Shown piece by piece: positions 1-8,754 of a stretch of 64,000 nt of DNA. The position numbers and the translations under genes are program-made. Within the stretch, counting starts at the first letter, position 1, and every line of letters begins with the position of its first letter. The stretch lies in the NCBI RefSeq assembly GCF_009498455.1, contig NZ_CP045644.1, forward strand, positions 2,168,501 through 2,232,500. Reading direction: 5' to 3'. The stretch is from Variovorax paradoxus. Its GTDB lineage: Bacteria > Pseudomonadota > Gammaproteobacteria > Burkholderiales > Burkholderiaceae_C. The notes under the pieces are model-generated. The model worked only from the letters and a program-made list of their open reading frames with translations, searched no databases and was not told the origin of the DNA.

Positions 1-600
1 GCGGCAGGTGTTTCGCTGGGCGGCAATGCGCTGCTGCGCTGGGCCTGCGAGGCGGGCGACTCCGCGCGGGCCACGGTCGATGCGGTGGCGTCGGTGTGCG
101 CGCCGCTCGACCTGGCGGCAGGCGGCGAGGCGATCGGGCGCGGCTTCAACCGGCTGGTCTACACGCGCATGTTCCTCGCGACCATGAAGCCGAAGGCGCT
201 CGCCAAGCTGGCGCAGTTTCCGGGCCTGTTCGACCGCGACCGACTGATGGCGGCGCGCGATCTCTACGACTTCGACGATGTGTTCACCGCGCCGCTGCAC
301 GGCTTTCGCGGCACCGACGACTACTGGGCGCGCGGCTCGTCCAAGCCGCTGCTGGGCGCGATCCGCGTGCCCGCGCTGGTGGTAAACGCCCGCAACGACC
401 CCTTCATTCCGGCCCGCAGCCTGCCCGGGCCGAACGAGGTCGGGTCGCACGTCACGCTGTGGCAGCCCGCGGGCGGCGGGCATGTGGGTTTTCCGCTCGG
501 CCTGCCGCCGGGGCATGTGGGCGGAATGCCCGAGCGCGTCGGCGGGTGGTTGGCCTACAACCTGTCGTCGGCGCGCGCGCAAAATGGCGCCCATGGATGA
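1..600 (+). CDS. Alpha/beta hydrolase, YheT-like (5'-truncated)
   Basis: The gene runs in from the left edge, so its N-terminus is missing; about 199 residues remain. The first visible codons read A-A-G-V-S-L-G-G-N, a nucleophile elbow (G-x-S-x-G) with the catalytic Ser. Further on are N-A-R-N-D-P-F-I-P, supplying the acid Asp, and G-G-G-H-V-G-F, supplying the His, in the order expected for the alpha/beta hydrolase fold. The S-L-G-G-N elbow and the late G-G-H-x-G-F are typical of the YheT/COG0429 group, whose substrates are poorly known. The stop overlaps the start of the next gene, which suggests co-transcription. I am sure of the fold and moderately sure of the subgroup. Confidence 0.85.
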   Translation, partial: AAGVSLGGNALLRWACEAGDSARATVDAVASVCAPLDLAAGGEAIGRGFNRLVYTRMFLATMKPKALAKLAQFPGLFDRDRLMAARDLYDFDDVFTAPLHGFRGTDDYWARGSSKPLLGAIRVPALVVNARNDPFIPARSLPGPNEVGSHVTLWQPAGGGHVGFPLGLPPGHVGGMPERVGGWLAYNLSSARAQNGAHG

Positions 601-1141
601 CATCGTCAAACAAGCCTTGGCCAAATGGCCGAACGTGCCGCACTGCTACGGCTGGCTGGGCCTGGACGCGCGCGGCAACTGGTACATGCGCGACGACCGC
701 ACGCAGGCGCAGGGCCCGTTCCGCAGTGCCAAGGGTTCGATGCTGCGGCACGACAAGCTGATCGACTTCATTCACCGCAACTACGAGCACGACGCTGACG
801 GCCAGTGGTTTTTCCAGAACGGGCCGCAGCGTGTCTACGTCGAGCTGGAGGCGGCGCCGCTGGTGTGGCGCGTGGCGCAAGAGGGCGCGAACGCGTTCAC
901 GGTCACGGCCCACACGGGCGCGCCCGCCGAGGTGACCGGTTGCCTGCTCGACGAGCACGGCCGGCTCTATCTGGTCGCGCCGGCGGGCCTCGGGCTGGTG
1001 CACACGCAGGATGTGGGCATCGCCGCCGAAGCGATCGAGCAGGGACTCTGGACGCCGGAGCCGGTGCAGGCCGTCGACCTGCCGGGGCGCTTCGGGCATG
1101 TGTTGAGTCCGGCGGAACGCCACGATGGCGCGGTTGCATAG
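593..1141 (+). CDS. Conserved uncharacterised betaproteobacterial protein (DUF294x-like)
   Basis: This soluble protein of 182 residues begins M-D-D-I-V-K-Q-A-L and has no signal peptide or membrane segment. It resembles a domain of unknown function conserved in Burkholderiales; I recall it among the DUF294x families but cannot confirm the number. W/Y/G-rich motifs near the N-terminus (H-C-Y-G-W-L-G-L-D and G-N-W-Y-M-R-D-D) suggest a small beta-rich fold. An in-frame ATG lies 9 bp upstream at 584. I prefer 593 because it gives the usual M-D-D-I start and only an 8-bp overlap with the hydrolase gene. No obvious Shine-Dalgarno precedes either start, which fits translational coupling to the upstream gene. 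Function unknown. Confidence 0.8.
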   Translation: MDDIVKQALAKWPNVPHCYGWLGLDARGNWYMRDDRTQAQGPFRSAKGSMLRHDKLIDFIHRNYEHDADGQWFFQNGPQRVYVELEAAPLVWRVAQEGANAFTVTAHTGAPAEVTGCLLDEHGRLYLVAPAGLGLVHTQDVGIAAEAIEQGLWTPEPVQAVDLPGRFGHVLSPAERHDGAVA

Positions 1142-1177
1142 CTATTGAAAAGATAGCATTCCGGATCGTCCGGGCGT

Positions 1178-1206
1178 AAAAAAACCGGCTTGCAGGCCGG
1201 TTTTTT
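1178..1206. terminator. Bidirectional intrinsic terminator
   Basis: An A-run, the stem CCGGC-TTGCA-GGCCGG and a T-run of six form a symmetrical hairpin. It lies between two convergent genes, the small conserved protein on + and the cytochrome c on -, and can serve both. A further small hairpin (GCTAT, 7-nt loop, ATAGC) sits just after the upstream stop at 1141-1157. Confidence 0.85.
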
Positions 1207-1232
1207 CATGGGCGCAGGGCGCCGTCGATCGC

Positions 1233-1838
1233 TTACTTGGCAGGCGCGCTGGCCGCAGCCGAAGCACCTTCGGCCGGCGCGGCAGCCGCTGCCGGACGGT
1301 CCGGCACCGGGAACTTGGCGCCACCGGCGTTCGCCAGGTACACCACGGCACGGCCGATTTCGATGTCTTCGAAGTCGCCGCCGCCCTGGGGGGGCATTGC
1401 GCCCTTGCCCTTGAGCGCGTGCTCGAGCAGCGTTGCGTAGCCCTGGCCGATGCGCGGGCCCCAGGCTGCGGCGTCGTTCAGGTGCGGGGCGCCGGGGATG
1501 CCGGGAGCGCCGTGGCAGGCCACGCATTGGGCCTTGAACACGGCGTCGCCAGCGGCCAGGGGCCGGTTGGCGTCACGGATCTCGATGGCGCCGACCTTCT
1601 TCAGGCGCTCGGCCACTTCACGATCGCGCGATTCCTGGGTCACGCCGTAGAGCGCCATGTTGTCGCCCTCCGCGGTACCGGCGGGCTTGGTGCCCGAGAC
1701 CACATAGGACACGAGGCCCACGATGATCAGGATCGGAATGATGAAAGAGAAAAATACCGCGAGCAGCAGTTGCTTCGGGTTCTTGATCGGGCCGGTATGG
1801 GCGTCTTCTGTGGCCTGGTAGTGCGGGTCTGCGCTCAT
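1233..1838 (-). CDS. Membrane-anchored c-type cytochrome (cytochrome c5 family)
   Basis: This 201-residue protein has a short cytoplasmic N-terminus, one hydrophobic segment at about residues 24-48 (L-L-L-A-V-F-F-S-F-I-I-P-I) and a periplasmic haem domain. The haem-binding motif is C-V-A-C-H. A later G-A-M-P-P-Q-G-G supplies the likely axial Met, as in cytochrome c5-type domains. The tail is Ala/Pro-rich. It probably shuttles electrons in the periplasm while anchored to the inner membrane; the partner cannot be told from sequence. It is transcribed in the same direction as the efflux operon, but a 115-bp gap with a TATAAT-like hexamer (1891-1896, minus strand) suggests its own promoter. Confidence 0.88.
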   Translation of the reverse strand: MSADPHYQATEDAHTGPIKNPKQLLLAVFFSFIIPILIIVGLVSYVVSGTKPAGTAEGDNMALYGVTQESRDREVAERLKKVGAIEIRDANRPLAAGDAVFKAQCVACHGAPGIPGAPHLNDAAAWGPRIGQGYATLLEHALKGKGAMPPQGGGDFEDIEIGRAVVYLANAGGAKFPVPDRPAAAAAPAEGASAAASAPAK

Positions 1839-1906
1839 GGCGTCCTCAATATCGGGGGGCTCGTCGGGGGCTTTTTCTAACCAACCGGCGATTATAGAGA
1901 GGCCCT

Positions 1907-1922
1907 TTGCCCGCGCGGGCAA
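1907..1922. repeat. 16-bp perfect palindrome after the efflux operon
   Basis: TTGCCCGCGCGGGCAA is fully self-complementary and lies 32 bp beyond the stop of the outer-membrane factor gene, upstream of the cytochrome gene. It lacks a T-run, so it is either a weak hairpin terminator for the efflux operon or a protein-binding site. Confidence 0.4.
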
Positions 1923-1953
1923 TTGACCTCTCCATATCGGACGCGCAGGTGTC

Positions 1954-3378
1954 TCAACCGCTGTTGCGTGTGGCCCAGCCGCCACCCAGCGTCTTGTACA
2001 GCGTGACCTGGTTCTGCAGCTGCAGCAGGCGCGTGGCGACCGCCGATTGCTGCGCCGTGAACAGCGAACGCTGTGCGTCGAGCAGGTCGAGCGCGCTGGC
2101 GATGCCGTTGCGATAACGCAGGTCGGAGAGCTTGTAGCGCACCGCCTCGGCGTCGGCCTGCGCGGTCTGCGCGCGTGCCTGCTCGCCCAGCGTGGCGCGG
2201 CCCGCGAGCGCGTCCGCCACTTCGCGGAACGCGGTCTGGACCGACTTCTCGTACTGCGCCACCGCGATCTCGCGCCCGGCCTTGGCCGAGTTGAGCCCCG
2301 CGATGTTGCGGCCCGCATCGAAGATCGGCAGCGTGACCGTGGGCGCGAAGCTCCAGGCCTTGGTGCCGCGATCGAACAGGTTCGAGAACTCGCTGCTTGC
2401 GGTGCCGATGGAGCTCGTGAGCGACACGCGCGGGAAGAAGTTCGCGCGCGCCGCGCCGATGTTGGCGTTGGCCGCAATCAGCTGCTGCTCGGCCGCGCGG
2501 ATGTCGGGCCGCTCGGTCAGCAGGTCGGAGGGCAGGCCGGCCGGCACGTCGGGCATCGGGCGGATGCCCGCGAGTCCCTTGGTACCACCGGCGGTGGCCT
2601 CGGCCGGCACCGGTGCGCCGAGCAGCAGGGCGAGCGCGTTCTCGTCCTGCATGCGGGCGCGCTGCTGTTGCGCATAGGCGGCGCGCGCGGTTTCGGCTTG
2701 CGAGTTCGCGGCCTGGAAGTCGATCTCGGACGACACGCCGTTGTCGAAGCGCAGCTTGGTCAGGCGCACCGACTCGTCGCGCGTGACCATCGTCTGGCGC
2801 GTGATCTCGAGGAGCTCGTCGTCGGCCAGCAACGTGAGCCAGCCGCTGGCCACGGCCGCGATCAGGCTGATCTGCGCGGCCTTGCGCGACTCTTCGGTGG
2901 CCAGGTACTGCGAGAGCGCCTGGTCCTTCAGCGCGCGGATGCGGCCGAAGAAGTCGAGCTCCCACGCGGTAAAGCCGAAGTTGACGCTGTACTGCGAGGA
3001 CACGCTGCCCTGGCTCGGATCGATCGCCTGGTAGGCGTTGGGGCTCGAGCGCGAGCCCGCGCCCGTGAGGCCGAGCGCCGGGAACAGCGCCGAGCGCTCG
3101 ATCTGGAACTGCGCACGTGCCTGCTCGATGTTGAGCACCGACACGCGCAGGTCGCGGTTGTTCGCCAGCGCCGTTTGAATGAGGCCCGACAGGCGCGGGT
3201 CGGTGAAGAAGTCCTGCCAGGGCAGGGCGGCCGCGGCCTGGCCGGCTGGCTGCGCCGGGTCGCCCGGGAAGGTGGTCGGCACCGGCGCCGCGGGGCGCTC
3301 GTAGGTCGGAATCAGCGAGCAGCCCGCCAGCAGCATCGCGGCCGCCAGCACGGTAGGAATCAGAGGTTTCTTAGTCAT
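1954..3378 (-). CDS. Efflux outer-membrane factor lipoprotein (NodT/OprM family)
   Basis: This is the outer-membrane channel subunit of a tripartite RND pump, forming the beta-barrel and periplasmic alpha-tunnel through which substrates leave. The product is 474 residues, normal for the family. The start chosen at 3378 gives the signal peptide M-T-K-K-P-L-I-P-T-V-L-A-A-A-M-L with lipobox L-L-A-G-C, so the protein should be lipidated at Cys20. Two long Ala/Gln-rich helical repeats follow, as in TolC-type proteins. The start codon lies inside the 3' end of the pump gene (8-bp overlap), so translation is probably coupled. It is third in an AcrA-AcrB-OprM type operon. Confidence 0.95.
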   Translation of the reverse strand: MTKKPLIPTVLAAAMLLAGCSLIPTYERPAAPVPTTFPGDPAQPAGQAAAALPWQDFFTDPRLSGLIQTALANNRDLRVSVLNIEQARAQFQIERSALFPALGLTGAGSRSSPNAYQAIDPSQGSVSSQYSVNFGFTAWELDFFGRIRALKDQALSQYLATEESRKAAQISLIAAVASGWLTLLADDELLEITRQTMVTRDESVRLTKLRFDNGVSSEIDFQAANSQAETARAAYAQQQRARMQDENALALLLGAPVPAEATAGGTKGLAGIRPMPDVPAGLPSDLLTERPDIRAAEQQLIAANANIGAARANFFPRVSLTSSIGTASSEFSNLFDRGTKAWSFAPTVTLPIFDAGRNIAGLNSAKAGREIAVAQYEKSVQTAFREVADALAGRATLGEQARAQTAQADAEAVRYKLSDLRYRNGIASALDLLDAQRSLFTAQQSAVATRLLQLQNQVTLYKTLGGGWATRNSG

Positions 3379-6300
3379 GTGTTTGGTCTCCCGTGATACC
3401 GGCCGCGGCTGCATGCCGCTTGTCGGCTTCGCGTTGGCGCGCGCTGCCCTTGAACAGCGTGCGCACCACCACGAAGAACACCGGAACGAAGATCACGGCC
3501 AGGATCGTGCCGGTCACCATGCCGCCGAGCACGCCGGTGCCGATGGCACGCTGGCTCGCCGAGCCTGCGCCCGAAGCCAGGACCAGCGGCAGCACGCCCA
3601 GGCCGAAGGCCAGCGAGGTCATGATGATGGGACGGAACCGCAGGTGCGCGGCCTCGAGCGCGGCCTCGACCACGCCGCGGCCCTGCGCCTGCAGGTCTTT
3701 CGCGAACTCGATGATCAGAATCGCGTTCTTCGCAGACAAGCCGATGATCGTGATCAGGCCCACCTGGAAGTACACGTCGTTGGAATAGGCGCGCAGCATC
3801 GTCGCCACCAGCACACCCAGCACGCCCAGCGGCACCACCAGGATCACCGACAGCGGGATCGACCAGCTCTCGTACAACGCGGCCAGGCAGAGGAACACCG
3901 CCAGGATCGCGAAGCCGTACAGGATCATGGCCTGCGAGCCGGCGAGCTTTTCTTCCCGCGACTGGCCGGTCCACTCGAAGCCGAAGCCTTGCGGCAGCTG
4001 GCCGGCGAGCTTTTCCATCTCGGCCATGGCGGCACCCGTGCTCTGGCCCGGCGCCGCGTCACCGCTGATGCGGATGGCGGGGTAGCCGTTGTAGCGCACG
4101 GTCTGCGTGGCGCCCGAGACCCACTTGGTGGTCGCGAAAGCCGACAGCGGCACCGGTTGGCCCTTGGTGTTGACGGCGTTCAGGCGCAGCAGGTCGTCCG
4201 GCTGCATCCGTGCCGGCGCATCGGCCTGCACCACCACGCGCTGCAGGCGGCCGCGGTTCGGGAAGTCGTTGATGTAGCTCGAACCCAGCGAGGTCGACAG
4301 CGCACTGTTGATCGCGTCGAAGCTCACGCCCAGGGCGTTGGCCTTGTCGCGGTCGATGTCGATCTCCAGCTGCGGCGCGTCTTCCAGGCCGTCAGGGCGC
4401 ACCTGCGCGAGGATCTTGCTCTGCGAGGCCATGCCCAGCAGCTGGTTGCGTGCGTTGATCAGCGCCTCGTGGCCTGCACCTGCACGGTCCTGCAGCCGGA
4501 AGCTGAAGCCGCTGGCGTTGCCCAGTTCGGGAATCGGCGGCGGGCTCAGCGGGTAGATGAAGGCGTCGCGGATGCCCGACAGCGCACCGAAGGCACGGCC
4601 GGCCAGCGCGCTGGCCGAGTGGGCCGGGTCCTTGCGCTCTTCCCAATCCTTCAGCGTCACGAAGGCAAGGCCTGCGTTCTGCCCTTGGCCCGAGAAGCTG
4701 AAGCCCATCACGCTCACGATGCTCTGCACTTCAGGCTGCTTCAGGATGAAGCCTTCGACCTGCTGCATCACCGACAGCGAACGCTCTTGCGTCGCGCCCG
4801 GGGGCAGCTGCACGTTCACGATGATGTTGCCCTGGTCTTCCTCGGGCAGGAACGAGCTCGGCAGGTGCGTGTAGAAGTACGCGACGGCGCCGATGATCGC
4901 GGCGTAGATCACGAGGTAGCGAGCGGCGCGGCGCAGGATGCGCGCGACCACGCCTTCGTAGCCCTTGGCCGTGCGCGAGAAACCGCGGTTGAACCAGCCG
5001 AAGAAGCCGCGCTTCTCATGGTGGTGGCCGGCTTCCACCGGCTTGAGCAGCGTGGCGCACAGCGCCGGCGTGAGCGACAGCGCCATGAAGGCCGAGAAGC
5101 CGATCGAGGCCACCATCACCGCCGAGAACTGGCGGTAGATGTTGCCGGTCGAACCCGCGAAGAACGCGAGCGGCACGAACACCGAGATCAGCACCACGGT
5201 CACGCCGATGATGGCGCCCGAGATCTGCTGCATCGCCTTGCGCGTGGCATCGAGCGGCGACAGCCCCTCTTCGCTCATGATGCGCTCGACGTTCTCCACC
5301 ACCACGATGGCATCGTCCACCACGATACCGATCACCAGCACCATGCCGAACATGGTGAGCACGTTGATCGAGAAGCCCAGCGCGAGCAGCGTGGCAAAGG
5401 TGCCCAGCAGTGCAATGGGCACCACGATGGTCGGGATGATCGTGTAGCGCCAGTTCTGCAGGAACAGGAACATCACCAGGAACACCAGCGCGATGGCTTC
5501 GAACAGCGTCTTCACCACTTCGGTGATCGAGATCTGCACGAAGCGCGAGCTGTCGTACGGAATGTCCCACTTCACGCCCTTGGGGAAGTAACGCTCCAGC
5601 TCGGCCATCTTGGCGCGCACGGCCTTGGCCGACTTCAGCGCGTTGCCGGTCGGCGTGGGCTGCACGCCGATACCGACCGCCGGCACGCCGTTCAGGCGCG
5701 CCGAGGTGGCGTAGTTCTGGCCGCCGAGTTCGACGCGCGCCACGTCTTTGAGGCGCACGGTCGAGCCGTCGGTGTTGGCGCGCAGCACGATGTTCTGGAA
5801 CTGCTCGACGCTGTTGAGCTGGCCGTTCACCGTCACCGTGGCGGAGATCGCCTGGCCGGGAATGTTCGGCAGGTCGCCGAGCGTGCCCGAAGCCACCTGG
5901 GCGTTCTGCGCGCGGATTGCGGTGTTGACGTCGTTGGACGACAGGTTGAAGCCTTGCAGCTTCGCCGGGTCGATCCAGATGCGCATCGCGTTCTCGGAGC
6001 CGAACAGCTGGGCCTGGCCCACGCCGTCGATCCGCTGCAGTTCCGGCACGATGTTGCGCGCGGCATAGTCACCGAGCGCCACCGGGTCGAAGTCGGGGTT
6101 GTCCGACGACAGCATCGCGAACAGCAGGAAGTTGTTGCGCGACTTGTCGACGCGCACGCCCTGCTGCGTCACGGCCGAGGGCAGCCGCGGCGTGGCGCGC
6201 GAGAGCCGGTTCTGCACGTCCACCTGCGCGAGGTCTTCGTTGGTGCCGGCCTCGAAGCTGATGGTGATGGCGCCGGTGCCGTCGGCCTGGGCCACCGATT

Positions 6301-6535
6301 CCATGTAGATCAGGCCGGGCGAGCCGTTCATTTCGCGCTCGATCACGGACAGCACGCTGTCCTCGAGTGTTTGCGCGGACGCACCGGGGTAGGCGACGTT
6401 GATCACGATGGCCGGAGGGGCCACCGGCGGGTACTGCGAGATCGGCAGCTGCGTGATGGAAACGCCGCCCAGCACGATGATGAACAGTGCGATCACCCAC
6501 GCGAAGATCGGTCGGTCGATAAAGAATTTGGCCAT
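3371..6535 (-). CDS. RND multidrug efflux pump, inner-membrane subunit (AcrB/MexB-like, HAE1)
   Basis: This is a proton-driven drug exporter of the inner membrane. The 1054 residues match the family length. It begins M-A-K-F-F-I-D-R-P-I-F-A-W-V, the classic HAE1 start. It has the expected twelve-helix layout with two large periplasmic loops, and G-I-V-V-D-D-A-I-V-V-V-E-N carries the paired Asp of the proton relay in the fourth transmembrane helix. The F-R-P-I-I-M-T-S-L-A signature lies in the second half. The adaptor gene ends 15 bp upstream, with an AGGAG-like ribosome site between; the outer-membrane factor gene overlaps the 3' end. Substrates are probably hydrophobic drugs, solvents or plant phenolics, by analogy with AcrB and TtgB. 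Confidence 0.96.
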   Translation of the reverse strand: MAKFFIDRPIFAWVIALFIIVLGGVSITQLPISQYPPVAPPAIVINVAYPGASAQTLEDSVLSVIEREMNGSPGLIYMESVAQADGTGAITISFEAGTNEDLAQVDVQNRLSRATPRLPSAVTQQGVRVDKSRNNFLLFAMLSSDNPDFDPVALGDYAARNIVPELQRIDGVGQAQLFGSENAMRIWIDPAKLQGFNLSSNDVNTAIRAQNAQVASGTLGDLPNIPGQAISATVTVNGQLNSVEQFQNIVLRANTDGSTVRLKDVARVELGGQNYATSARLNGVPAVGIGVQPTPTGNALKSAKAVRAKMAELERYFPKGVKWDIPYDSSRFVQISITEVVKTLFEAIALVFLVMFLFLQNWRYTIIPTIVVPIALLGTFATLLALGFSINVLTMFGMVLVIGIVVDDAIVVVENVERIMSEEGLSPLDATRKAMQQISGAIIGVTVVLISVFVPLAFFAGSTGNIYRQFSAVMVASIGFSAFMALSLTPALCATLLKPVEAGHHHEKRGFFGWFNRGFSRTAKGYEGVVARILRRAARYLVIYAAIIGAVAYFYTHLPSSFLPEEDQGNIIVNVQLPPGATQERSLSVMQQVEGFILKQPEVQSIVSVMGFSFSGQGQNAGLAFVTLKDWEERKDPAHSASALAGRAFGALSGIRDAFIYPLSPPPIPELGNASGFSFRLQDRAGAGHEALINARNQLLGMASQSKILAQVRPDGLEDAPQLEIDIDRDKANALGVSFDAINSALSTSLGSSYINDFPNRGRLQRVVVQADAPARMQPDDLLRLNAVNTKGQPVPLSAFATTKWVSGATQTVRYNGYPAIRISGDAAPGQSTGAAMAEMEKLAGQLPQGFGFEWTGQSREEKLAGSQAMILYGFAILAVFLCLAALYESWSIPLSVILVVPLGVLGVLVATMLRAYSNDVYFQVGLITIIGLSAKNAILIIEFAKDLQAQGRGVVEAALEAAHLRFRPIIMTSLAFGLGVLPLVLASGAGSASQRAIGTGVLGGMVTGTILAVIFVPVFFVVVRTLFKGSARQREADKRHAAAAGITGDQTHD

Positions 6536-6550
6536 GCGAGGCGCTCCTGA

Positions 6551-7858
6551 TTACTTCTTGTCAGCCGGGGCCGAAGCCGGGCTGGCGGCGGGTGCCGCGG
6601 CAGCAGACGCTGCCGGTGCCGCGGGTGCAGCAGCCGCTGGGGCAGCCGCGCCGTTCGGCGCCGGCTTCTGCCAAGGCACCGCCTTCACGGGCGTGCCGGG
6701 CGGCATCATCTGCAGACGCTGGAAGCCGTCGACCATCACCTGTTCGCCGGCCTTCAGGCCGTCGAGCACCACCCACTGGTTGTCCTTGGCGGCGCTGATC
6801 TTCACGGTGCGCTGGCTCAGCTTGCCGTCGGCCGCGACCACCGTCACGTGGTCACCCTGCTGGGTGCGCGTGACGGCCTGTTGCGGCACCGTGATGGCGT
6901 TGGTTACCTGGGCCTGCTCGAGCTTCACGCGCACGTACAGGCCGGGCAGCAGCTCGCCCTTGGGGTTCGGAATCTCGGCGCGCAGCGTGACCTGGCCCGT
7001 GGTCGGGTCGACCGTGAGGTCGGAGAACAGCAGCTTGCCGTCCTGCGCATAGTCGGTGCCGTCTTCCAGCACCACGCGGATGCTCGCGGCTTCTTCGCCG
7101 CTCGCACGCTTGTACTGGCCGGCAGCCACGGCGCGGCGCAGCTTGAGCACGTCCGAGGCCGACTGCGTGAAGTTCACGTACAGCGGGTTGATCTGCTGCA
7201 CCACGGCCAGCTCGGTGGCGTCGCCCTGGCCGACAAGTGCGCCTTCGGTGACCAGCGCGCGGCCGATGCGGCCCGCGATGGGCGAGGTGACATCGGCATA
7301 GCCCTGGTTGATCTTGGCGGTCTGCAGCAGCGCGCGGTTGGCGGCCACGTCGGCTTCGGCCGTCTTGGCGGAGGCCACGGCCGTCGCGTATTCCTGCTTG
7401 CTCACCGCGTTGGCCTCGACCAGCGGCTTGTAGCGGTCGGCCAGTGCCTTGGCCTGCACGGCGTTGGCTTCGGCGCGGGCCAGCGCGGCCTGCGCGTTCT
7501 GCGTGGCGGCCACCAGCGGTGCCGGGTCGATGCGGAACAGCAACTGGCCGGCCTTCACGTCGCTGCCTTCGCGGAACTCGCGCTTGAGCAGGATGCCCGG
7601 CGTGCGGGCGCGCACCTGGGCGATGCGCGAGGCCTCGAGGCGGCCGGGCAGCTCGGTCACCAGACCCACGTCGGTGGGCTTGACCACCACCACGCCGACT
7701 TCAGGCGCCGGACGGGCACCACCGCCGCCACCGCCCGGTCCGGCCGGGGCCTCGCCCTTGCCGCAGGCGGCCAGGAACAGGAGGGAGACGAGGGCCACGG
7801 TCGCGAGACGCGGCGAGAACGACAAGGACGGTTGACGCGAGACATGCAGAAGAGGCAT
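6551..7858 (-). CDS. RND periplasmic adaptor lipoprotein (AcrA/MexA-like)
   Basis: This is the membrane-fusion subunit linking the inner-membrane pump to the outer-membrane channel. The 435-residue product starts at 7858, where AAAGGAA precedes the ATG, and carries the lipobox F-L-A-A-C (lipidated Cys32). The order of parts is typical: a Gly/Ala/Pro linker, a lipoyl half-motif, an Ala/Glu-rich coiled-coil hairpin, the second lipoyl half, a beta-barrel and a membrane-proximal domain. The C-terminus is a long Ala/Pro-rich low-complexity tail ending in K-K. It is the first gene of the efflux operon and is read divergently from the AcrR-like repressor. Confidence 0.95.
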   Translation of the reverse strand: MPLLHVSRQPSLSFSPRLATVALVSLLFLAACGKGEAPAGPGGGGGGARPAPEVGVVVVKPTDVGLVTELPGRLEASRIAQVRARTPGILLKREFREGSDVKAGQLLFRIDPAPLVAATQNAQAALARAEANAVQAKALADRYKPLVEANAVSKQEYATAVASAKTAEADVAANRALLQTAKINQGYADVTSPIAGRIGRALVTEGALVGQGDATELAVVQQINPLYVNFTQSASDVLKLRRAVAAGQYKRASGEEAASIRVVLEDGTDYAQDGKLLFSDLTVDPTTGQVTLRAEIPNPKGELLPGLYVRVKLEQAQVTNAITVPQQAVTRTQQGDHVTVVAADGKLSQRTVKISAAKDNQWVVLDGLKAGEQVMVDGFQRLQMMPPGTPVKAVPWQKPAPNGAAAPAAAAPAAPAASAAAAPAASPASAPADKK

Positions 7859-7954
7859 GTGATTCCTTTGATGCGAAGACGGGAGATGGCGCGTTTGCGG
7901 GAGAGATCCGTAAACCAGCACGGGCAGGCGGGCCATCCGAGAAGCGCGCTAGTT

Positions 7955-7978
7955 TACATACATTCATGGATGTATAGT
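7955..7978. promoter_or_regulatory. AcrR-type operator between repressor and efflux operon
   Basis: A near-palindrome built on ATACAT-TCATGG-ATGTAT lies in the divergent intergenic region. From memory, the left part (TACATACATT) and the core match the E. coli AcrR operator closely. It sits between the adaptor gene start (7858) and the regulator start (8041), so one site could repress both. TTTACA at 7953-7958 overlaps its left edge and may be part of a promoter. Confidence 0.75.
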
Positions 7979-8040
7979 GACAGCCATGCAATGGCCCCAC
8001 GATACGCAAAGGCCGTTCGCTTTACAAATCAGGAGACTTG

Positions 8041-8712
8041 GTGGCACGTCGTACGAAGGAAGAAGCACTGGCAACGCGGAATCGATTGCTCGATGCCGCG
8101 GAGCTGTTGTTTCAGGCGCAAGGTGTTTCGCAGACCACGCTGCAGCAGATCGCGCAGCAGGCCGGCGCGACCCGGGGCGCCATCTATTGGCACTTCAAGG
8201 ACAAGGCCGACCTGTTCAACGCCATGATGGAGCGCGTGATCCTGCCGCTGGAAACGCCGACCAGGAGCCGGCTCGCCGGCGGCAGCGACGATCCGCTGGC
8301 CGAGATCGAGGAGGGCATGATCCACGCGCTGACGCTCGTGGTCGTCGACCTGCAGGTGCGGCGCGTGTTCGACATCGCGACCCACAAGGTCGAATACACG
8401 CATGACATGGCCTCGGTGCAGCAGCGCCACCTCGACGCCCGCAACGCCTGCGTGGTCGATTTCGAAAAAGCCCTGCGACTGGCCGCGCGGCGTGCCCGCA
8501 TCCGGCTGCCGGTGCCCGGAGCGATGGCCGCGCAGGGTATGCATGCGCTCATCGGCGGGCTGATCCAGAACTGGCTGCTCGACCCCACGGCCTTCGACCT
8601 CGTGCCGACCGGCCGGCGCACCTTCCGCGTCTACCTGGCCGGGCTCGGCTTCCCGCGCGCGCCGGCCGGCGCCGTCCCGACGGCACAGGACACGGAAACC
8701 GCCCCCGCCTGA
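8041..8712 (+). CDS. TetR-family repressor of the efflux operon (AcrR/TtgR-like)
   Basis: This ligand-responsive repressor probably releases the divergent pump operon, and its own gene, when a drug binds. The 223-residue product starts at GTG 8041, giving M-A-R-R-T-K-E-E-A-L-A-T-R, which mirrors the AcrR N-terminus; AGGAG lies just upstream. The helix-turn-helix includes G-A-T-R-G-A-I-Y-W-H-F-K-D-K, the strongly conserved AcrR/TtgR recognition segment. The rest is the helical ligand-binding and dimer domain. An in-frame TTG one codon upstream is less likely. Regulation of the neighbouring pump is inferred from orientation and the intervening operator. Confidence 0.93.
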   Translation: MARRTKEEALATRNRLLDAAELLFQAQGVSQTTLQQIAQQAGATRGAIYWHFKDKADLFNAMMERVILPLETPTRSRLAGGSDDPLAEIEEGMIHALTLVVVDLQVRRVFDIATHKVEYTHDMASVQQRHLDARNACVVDFEKALRLAARRARIRLPVPGAMAAQGMHALIGGLIQNWLLDPTAFDLVPTGRRTFRVYLAGLGFPRAPAGAVPTAQDTETAPA

Positions 8713-8754
8713 TAGGCCATAATGTGTGGCTCCGGTGCTTTCCGGAGCACCCCT

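Noticed and set aside
1141..1157. Small hairpin GCTAT-TGAAAAG-ATAGC as a mobile repeat
   Set aside because: Similar short stems seem familiar from Comamonadaceae intergenic regions, but one copy here is too short to call; the strong terminator next to it explains the local structure.
1233..2477. Longer 414-residue reading of the cytochrome c gene
   Set aside because: The extension is Arg/Ser-rich and lies inside the outer-membrane factor gene. The ATG at 1838 gives a normal membrane anchor.
2047..3396. Long + strand open frame of 449 codons opposite the outer-membrane factor gene
   Set aside because: It is the antisense shadow of a high-GC gene: Arg/Gly/His-rich with no domain, while the minus-strand frame has a lipobox and family structure.
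3377..6550. 1057-codon + strand open frame opposite the RND pump gene
   Set aside because: The translation is His/Arg/Asp-rich and featureless; the minus strand encodes a full AcrB-like protein. Antisense open frames of this size are common at this GC content.
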